Shown: positions 24,401 through 33,400 of the stretch, piece after piece
How the letters are laid out: every line of letters begins with the position of its first letter
How positions within the stretch are numbered: the stretch's first letter is position 1
NCBI RefSeq assembly: GCF_963678635.1
Contig: NC_087069.1
Location: 28,076,303 to 28,140,302, forward strand
Direction: 5' to 3'
Source of the DNA: Symsagittifera roscoffensis
Lineage: Eukaryota > Xenacoelomorpha > Acoela > Convolutidae
Length of the DNA stretch: 64,000 nt
Made by a program: the position numbers and the translations under genes
Notes under the pieces: model-generated
The model's database searches: none
What the model saw: the letters and a program-made list of their open reading frames with translations, nothing else
What the model was told of the DNA's origin: nothing

Positions 24401-27400
24401 CCTTGGCTCTTTCACATTTTCCACTCCCCCCCCCCTCGTAAAATAGCAAAATAAAGCTTCTCAGATATTGTTAACACGGCATTTTGCATGCTATAAATGT
24501 TGTGAAAATTTGTTCATCTGTTCACGCTGACGCCTTTCGATGCAGTTTCTAACATAAAAAGTAATTTTAAATAGACTTTCCTTTAACTCCTAACCAGCTA
24601 GTAACTCTAACTAGGGTCAGCCAAAGGCAAATACCGTAATGACATTGACCCATATGTCTAATTACTTGAAGGAGCACTGTTGAAAAAAGATCAAGCCAAT
24701 TGATTCAAAGCCAATTGATTTTTAAAAAAAGTCATTTTAAAAGTTAAATATTCCACTCATTATTTTGAAAAGAAACTTTGATCTGCTAACCAATATGATT
24801 TGCATTGCTTTTAGGTACGGGCCTTCGCCTCCCAAGGCTACTATGATGGAAAGCAGTTACAACAGTGGCGGTGCAAATCAAAGTTATGGCGGCTACGGAG
24901 AGCCCAGTAGAGGTCAGCATTTATGTAGTACTGGCGTGTAACGCACCTCCGATACTTCAATTTTTGACAACTCTTATAAAACCGCATATATTGGCAATAA
25001 GATTTGCATCCTTTGAGTGTACTCTGGTATCACCCAATTACAGGTTTGGTAATTCAAATTCAGTAAAGTTTTTATTCAATTTTTTAAATTCAAGTTTGTG
25101 ACGTTTCTTATATCCAACTTCATTGGAAAAGTTTAGAATGACATAAAAAACGGAAACTAAAAGCAATTGAGCAGTCGAATTTGGAGGCAAGAGTTGCAAC
25201 CCCTGAGAGTACTCTACAGTACCCAACCACAGCGTTGGGAATTTCATATTTTGAGAAAGTTCAAATTTAAATTTTTAAAACTACAAAGATTTGAGCAGTC
25301 ATATTTGGAGGCAAGATTCGTAACCCCTGAGAATACTGTGCCAGCCCTCAAATACAGGGTTAGGAATTTCAAATTTATGAAAGAACTAAATTTCAAGTTT
25401 TCTTCCACGAAAATTTTAAGTTTCAGTTTTTTGATACAAGAGAAAATCACGAAAAGCGTCATATCTCGAACACTAAAAGGATTTGAGCAGTCATGATAAT
25501 AGTTGCAACTGCTGGGAACACCCTGACAGAGCCTCACTCTAGAGATGAGAATTCAAATTTGTGAAAATTTTTATAAGTTCTTTGAATAATTTAAAAAAAA
25601 AACACAAAAAAAGGTCACATCTCGTAAAACTAAGAAAATTTGAGCAGTTGCATTTGGAAGCAAGATTTGCAACTTCAAAATTCTGAAAGTACCTTCACAG
25701 TACTTAACGACAGGGTTGGGAATTTCAAACTTTCTGAATGTTTTAAATTCAACTTTTCTGAAAATTAAAAAACAAAATCATAAAAACGTCATATATCGAA
25801 AAGTAATGACTTGAGCAGTCATCCTTGGTTGGAGGTAATATTTGCAGCCTCTACGTGTATGTTGCTAGCGCCTAACTGCAGGGCTAGGAATTTCGAGTTA
25901 TTCTTTCCAAACTTCTTTCAAATCTAAATCTTCTGAGATTTAAGAAAAACAATCATAAAAACGTCATATCTCGAAAACTACGAGGATTGGATCAGTCATA
26001 ATTGGAGGCCCATTTTGCAACCTCTACGAAAACCCTCCCACAGCATAACACCATAAGGTTTCTACTTTTAAACTTTTGAATCGAACACTGAGTTCAAACT
26101 GGAAACTCGAGTAAAATTTTCAACCCTTGCAATATACGATATAACTTAATCGTGAAAAAATTCTTTCGTTAAACGTGCAAAAATAATACGTTGAAAAACT
26201 TAAGCATTGCGAGATAGTGAAGCCTGCATTTAATTAGATAAGAAATGTGCACAAACTAATCCTGATGCATGGGTTCGAATCCTGTAAATGAAATTAACAG
26301 CACAGTTTTTAAGAGCAATGAACGTAGTGGGTACTCTTATATAGGTCTTGCTGATTTTTTTTGTTTTTTTTAGAGTAATGAACTAGTGAGTACTCTTATA
26401 TAGGTCTTGCTGGTTTTTAAGAGAAATGAACTAGTGAGTACTCTTATATAGGTCTTGCTGGTTTTTTTGCTTTTTTGTCAAGAAAAAGTCTTAAAATTTG
26501 TTCACGCTCAGTTTTGTTTTTTCGCCGCTTACTGACTTGTGATTTCTTTTTAAATTCAGTGCATTTAAATTCAGTGTAAAGGTCACGAAAAATGTGATCG
26601 GCTTCTGATTTCAAAAATGGAAATTAATTATTAGATTTCCCAGCGAAATAAAAGTTTTGCCTATTGATCCAGTTTTCTCAAATTGAGCTATTTTTAACAT
26701 AAAACCGTCCACCATAAATTGTTTTACAATTTCAAAGAGCTTTAAGGTCATCTATTTTTTTTTCGAAAGTTGAAGATTTTTGAAAACACTAGTCGTTTTT
26801 TTTCAGTTTCTTTGCGTTCATTACTGTTTTCCAAGTGCCAGTTGGCTATGTTTGTTGTTTGATCCGAAATAAATGGTCTCCTAACTGTACTCGTGAAGCG
26901 AAGGTTATGTTAAGATGTACAATTGAGGTTCTTTAATGAAGGTCAGTTGAGACAAAAATTGAGTATCACACAAAGAAGTTGTGAACTATCTGCTATTTTC
27001 AACTTCTAAATAATCCTGGTTACGTTTTGGAATGATTGGGTGCGAGCGTCTTCTTGAAAACCTGTGATATAGGCTTCATCTTTTTAAGGATCAATCTGGA
27101 TCTGGACCACAAAAGCGCAGCCTCAGTAGTCGCCCTTCGCCCGATCATTGAAGACTTCATCATGCGATTCACAAGCGAACCCGAGAGAGCACTGCAGATG
27201 GCAGACAGTGATGTCACTCTGAAACACGTGATCAGAAGTCTGTCTACGGCAGATAGTGTGTTGCTGGAAAGGGGAGGGGCGAGTGGGGGTGGTGCAATTA
27301 AAAGGCCGATGATGCAGTCGCCATTGGGGGGAGGATATGGACAGTAAGTAGAATTTGTAATCAGTAAGTAGAATTTAGGCTTTCGAAACAGATAATCAAA

Positions 27401-30400
27401 CGCTGCAATCCTTGTAACCATGGATTGTATAAGAAGTTTGTTTTTACGTGGGTGTTTTTTTTTAAATTGTTTCAACCTTTATTCTTGAGGCCAGCTGTTT
27501 CTAAACTTTCGAGCTCTACGAATGACCCTAGAATGGCTTTACTTCGTAACTGTACCAGACGCAATCTCGAATAAAAATTGTCTCTCAATTTTTATCCGAG
27601 ATTGTTTCTTTGAGATCTGAGGATTTTCCTCACATTTTGGCTGAAAAAACATCGGGCATTTTAAGATTTAATGTGACTTATTTTTTTTCTCGGTTTACAC
27701 TTCGTCAGCTAAGTGTATTATTACGAACCTTCTTTTTTTTCTAACCTAACTCGAAAATAAAACTGCAGCATTGGAAATTGGATAGCATCTGTTCTCTGGT
27801 TTATTTGTGGCTAGTGTTTGGTACCTTGGCTCTTTCACATTTTCCACTCCCCCCTCGTAAAATAGCAAAATAAAGCTTCTCAGATATTGCAAACACGGCA
27901 TTTTGCATGCTATAAATGTTGTGAAAATTTGTTCACCTGTTCACGCTGACGCCTTTCGATGCATTTTCTAACATAAAAAGTAATTTTAAATAGACTTTCC
28001 TTTAACTCCTAACCAGCTAGTAACTTTAACTAGGGTCAGCCAAAGGCAAATACCGTAATGACATTGACCCATATGTCTAATTACTTGAAGGAGCACTGTT
28101 AAAAAAAGATCAAGCCAATTGATTCAAAGCCAATTGATTTTTTAAAAAAAGTCATTTTAAAAGTTAAATATTCCACTCATTATTTTGAAAAGAAACTTTG
28201 ATCTGCTAACCAATATGATTTGCATTGCTTTTAGGTACGGGCCTTCGCCTCCCAAGGCTACTATGATGGAAAGCAGTTACAACAGTGGCGGTGCAAATCA
28301 AAGTTATGGCGGCTACGGAGAGCCCAGTAGAGGTCAGCATTTATGTAGTACTGGCGTGTAACGCACCTCCGATACTTCAATTTTTGACAACTCTTATAAA
28401 ACCGCATATATTGGCAATAAGATTTGCATCCTTTGAGTGTACTCTGGTATCACCCAATTACAGGTTTGGTAATTCAAATTCAGTAAAGTTTTTATTCAAT
28501 TTTTTAAATTCAAGTTTGTGACGTTTCTTATATCCAACTTCATTGGAAAAGTTTAGAATGACATAAAAAACGTCACATCTCGGAAACTAAAAGCAATTGA
28601 GCAGTCGAATTTGGAGGCAAGAGTTGCAACCCCTGAGAGTACTCTACAGTACCCAACCACAGCGTTGGGAATTTCATATTTTGAGAAAGTTCAAATTTAA
28701 ATTTTTAAAACTACAAAGATTTGAGCAGTCATATTTGGAGGCAAGATTCGTAACCCCTGAGAATACTGTGCCAGCCCTCAAATACAGGGTTAGGAATTTC
28801 AAATTTATGAAAGAACTAAATTTCAAGTTTTCTTCCACGAAAATTTTAAGTTTCAGTTTTTTGATACAAGAGAAAATCACGAAAAGCGTCATATCTCGAA
28901 CACTAAAAGGATTTGAGCAGTCATGATAATAGTTGCAACTGCTGGGAACACCCTGACAGAGCCTCACTCTAGAGATGAGAATTCAAATTTGTGAAAATTT
29001 TTATAAGTTCTTTGAATAATTTGAAAAAAAAAACACAAAAAAAGGTCACATCTCGTAAAACTAAGAAAATTTGAGCAGTTGCATTTGGAAGCAAGATTTG
29101 CAACTTCAAAATTCTGAAAGTACCTTCACAGTACTTAACGACAGGGTTGGGAATTTCAAACTTTCTGAATGTTTTAAATTCAACTTTTCTGAAAATTAAA
29201 AAACAAAATCATAAAAACGTCATATATCGAAAAGTAATGACTTGAGCAGTCATCCTTGGTTGGAGGTAATATTTGCAGCCTCTACGTGTATGTTGCTAGC
29301 GCCTAACTGCAGGGCTAGGAATTTCGAGTTATTCTTTCCAAACTTCTTTCAAATCTAAATCTTCTGAGATTTAAGAAAAACAATCATAAAAACGTCATAT
29401 CTCGAAAACTACGAGGATTGGATCAGTCATAATTGGAGGCCCATTTTGCAACCTCTACGAAAACCCTCCCACAGCATAACACCATAAGGTTTCTACTTTT
29501 AAACTTTTGAATCGAACACTGAGTTCAAACTGGAAACTCGAGTAAAATTTTCAACCCTTGCAATATACGATATAGCTTAATCGTGAAAAAATTCTTTCGT
29601 TAAACGTGCAAAAATAATACGTTAAAAAACTTAAGCATTGCGAGATAGTGAAGCCTGCATTTAATTAGATAAGAAATGTGCACAAACTAATCCTGATGCA
29701 TGGGTTCGAATCCTGAATTCTTTAACGTTCTTCAAGGCTTTTTCTACCTCTTTTCGTGCAGATTGCAAAGTTGGAAGGACTTTTGTGGTTTTCTTTAACT
29801 TTTTGCACGCAAATCAGATACCACACAAAATATCAGACTGGGTTAACTAAATTTTATTTCAGAAGAAGAAGAATTAATTTCTCGCTACGAAAAGTCATTT
29901 TAGTCAAAGTAGTTTCACAAAATTTTAAGCAACTCTGAGAGGACAGCGAACGAGTCCTTCTGGATTGCATGGTGATGCCCCAAACTCAGAAATATTCGGA
30001 AAAACCTATTAATTATGGAAGCATGGTAGTGAAATGAACAAAACTAAATAACTTTGTTGATAAACAAAATTAGCGAAAATAAATAAATAACATCTGCCTT
30101 TTCGACTTCATAAAAATATCGCTCAACAAATCTGACGATTTTAGTGGCACGTGAAACAATTTCCTGGCGATATAAACCTGAAGTTTAGCCAGTTTATGGG
30201 TTAAACTTGCCATAATTGGCTGCAAATTGAAAGAAAAAATCAGATTTTGTTTTTGTAATCTTCAGAAACTCGCTTGTCGTATCCCCCCATATTCGGTTCA
30301 AAACTAAAGGTTGACTTATTCACTTTGCGGTTACTAATTCTACTAACTGCACCTCGTCTCTAAAGCATCACTTACACTAAAAGAATTGGATGGAGGCTTT

Positions 30401-33400
30401 CTGGACGTTGGGAACAAGCCCAAAAAGTAACCAGTGAACAAATCGAAGTGGGGTTTGCAAATAGTCAGAGACTATATGAAAAGCAAATTGTTTAACACAC
30501 TGTAAAGCGCCCTGAAATCAACGCTAGATGGAGGCAAAATCATTAGCAGTTAACTGCAAATGCGTTTTAAACGATGCCTTCTTCGCTTAAAAGTTATAAA
30601 TCTAGATAATAAGCTACTGATTACACTAGTCATCAGCATAGTGTATTGGTACGAACCTTTTTTCTAATCTAACTCGCAAATAGAAGTGCTCATTGAAACT
30701 GGAAAGTATTTACTTGTTTCGGTCATTGTTTTCTGATATTGTTTTGCACGAAATTAATGTGATTATTGAATGAGAACTTAGAATCAACATGAAGAAACGC
30801 TTGTTAGAGTTAAATTATTGATGTACAAGAGCGATCTTTGAGCATTAAGTTAGGATACGTTTTAACGTAGTTCTATCCGTTTTTAGTGACAATATGTTAA
30901 CATTTAGCCACTTATTCAACGCTTTGAGATAGTTATTGAAAATTTCAATTGAGCCTGTTAAACACGTTGTTTGTAGCATCTGCACATAAAAAACTTTTCT
31001 CGAATTGCTAAATTTAGTTAGGTTATTGATATATTTGAGGAACATTAGGGGTCCCAAAATGTAACCCTTTGGCACAACGCAGTTCAGTTCAAGCCACAAA
31101 AATTGAGTTTCCTATTTGGGTTAGCTACGATTTTAAAGGTAGCTTTTGGACCATAGTAATGTCTGTTCACTTTTTCCATGCATGTCTAAATTTTTGAAAA
31201 GAATTGTATGATCAAGTGATCGAACGCCATTTTCAAATCCAGAAAAACAGTTCTCTTTATCGATTTTTTCTTCTCCGATCGCTTCATTTCAATTTTTTTG
31301 GACTGCAATTGACGGAAAAAAAATAACTTAACATAAACTAGGGAATAACTATCCAGGTATTCGTATACTCTGTTAACCATAGCACGCTGAAAATTTTTAC
31401 TTCAGCTTATGAAAAGGGATATTGAACGGTAAGTTCCCAAACTGAGCTTTGATCCTTCTTTTCAAAGCTGATGAACTATGGCTTTGACCAAGGAGCTGTG
31501 GAAGAACGCTGATTTCAACAATTTATCAATCAGAATTTTCAGTTCTTACAATGACATTGCCAAAATTAATGAAACCTGTGGATGTCTTATTCTGCTTGGA
31601 TGTAAAGATTTCATCTATTTCCAGTTCTTTTACTGGTGTGTTACGCAAATAAAAGTTGATTTTCTCCAGGTTTTGCTCTGACTTAGAACCTAATTTTTTA
31701 TTGGACAGGTTAAGTCCGATAGTTGATAAAAATCTAAATTCATTTGCAAAGTCTAGATGAGACGAGATGACTTCGATTATGTTTTTAATTGAAAAGTTTT
31801 TTTTCTTTATTGTTAAATGCAGCGCCCATAATTTCATTTAGTTTTTTTAGGCCTTTCTTGATTCACCAATTCATTTTCGATCTCAGTTTCTTCCTAGTGA
31901 GTTTGAAATGTTTTCATTCAATCGAGGCTAATTGTTTTTACCTGACTTTATTTAGCCGGTTACGTTTTGCAGTCAAATATGTAATCAAATTATTGATTCA
32001 GGAACAGGGCGCTTTTTTTCTCCGAAGTTGATGATCTAAAAAAATACTTGCTTTAATACTATTTTAATTTGATTCAAACTGTTGAAAGCAATCATCTAAT
32101 GGTTCTGAATAATTCGCAATTTGCATCGATTATCAGTGTCAACTTCATAAACCTAGTATCACAATAAGTAAAGTCTTTTTTGTGCGATGTGTTAAACTCA
32201 TAAGTGTTCGGAGAGTGGTCAGAAAGGGATATTTAGCTCGTACCTGCGCAGATTAGACTTTTAAGTCTTTAATAATGAAGTGATCTAAAAGAGTTTCACT
32301 TGTATCTGCAATTCCATTGATTTTTTAATGCTACTTGCAATGCACATAATTTCAATTACTATTTTACAGACCTGTCGTGAGTCACCAAAACATTTTTGAA
32401 TTACTAATATGTATCTCTTATATTTTTAATTTCCGATCTTAGTTTCTTCCTAGAAATTTTGAAATGTTTAACACGCCAGTAACCGTGAACTAAGATCCCT
32501 CCTCCGTTCTTTCTACTTTTGCGCAGTATAGTATTGTAACCAGGTTTTACTTAGGCATATCATAGTAGGTGGTGACTCAAAGTTGGTTATTAATGCTTCC
32601 ATTTCATCATGGAGTTTACTTACAGATCTTCCATATAATGTTTTTTTAAAACGTTTGCAAATTTAGGGTTCAACGAATAAGCGACTCTCAACTGAGGAAA
32701 CAAAGGATTTCACGAGTAGTTGATTAGGTTCCAGTGCAACAGCTCCGTTTTGGAAATAGTTCTTGTCATTATAGCTGTATCCTAGAAACTCAATCTTCAT
32801 ACAGACCATTTATTCGATCAGCACGTTAACCTTTCTTCCGTTGAATAAATATGGCTCCTTGTTCATTTCAGCTCGACTCAATTCTGTGATCATTCCGAAT
32901 CATTCGCATGAATTTCATTCGCGGAAGGCTCAGATTCTTGAATACTTTGATAGTACTTGTGTGCTCATTCCCAGACATATTTTCCTTGTTTTGTAGTATT
33001 TTAATTTTCGCAATGCTGCTATTGAAGCGCACGATCACTGGTTTTTCTCGAAAATTTTTGTTCCCCGTCGGTAACCTGTAGGCAGTTAAAATATTTTGAA
33101 CTGTGACATTGGCTCCTTTTTTTCACTCATACCAATCACTTCATCAATTGTTTCGCCGTAGTTTTCCCTGGTTTCATTCATTAGCAGCCTATTATTCGTA
33201 TGTTGTCGCTTCTATTGTAGTTTTCAGTTTTTTTTTTCTGAATCTGACAACGTCTTGAAATAACTTGTTTTTTCGCTGGTACACCTCGTACAACGTTTTT
33301 TTTTCCTCTTTTATTCCAGCTACTGTATTTTTGACGGCTTGTTCAATTGAGGCAATTTTATTTTTTTTCGGGAGATTCATTAATTTGTGGCGCTAGTTTC

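Larger units (their letters stand above)
21963..26287 (+). repeat. Tandem duplication, unit 1 (contains exons 17a, 18a)
   Basis: Starts ATGAAATTAACAGCACAG and ends GGGTTCGAATCCTGTAA, after which the start sequence recurs at 26288. It carries the long minisatellite. Unit-specific variants: CCGATTGATCC at 23238, a longer C run at 24426, and a 12-nt deletion near 25150 relative to unit 2. Confidence 0.95.
26288..29715 (+). repeat. Tandem duplication, unit 2 (contains exons 17b, 18b)
   Basis: 3428-nt near-identical repeat of unit 1 but with only about 1.5 minisatellite units. The junction falls at a GGTTCGAATCCTG tRNA-like B-box at the unit end, which may mark a SINE border. Confidence 0.95.

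Noticed and set aside
25167-25496. 109-residue frame repeated in every 3.4-kb unit
   Set aside because: It lies in a noncoding array of diverged monomers. The one variant unit changes a residue without any sign of constraint, and no splice context is present.
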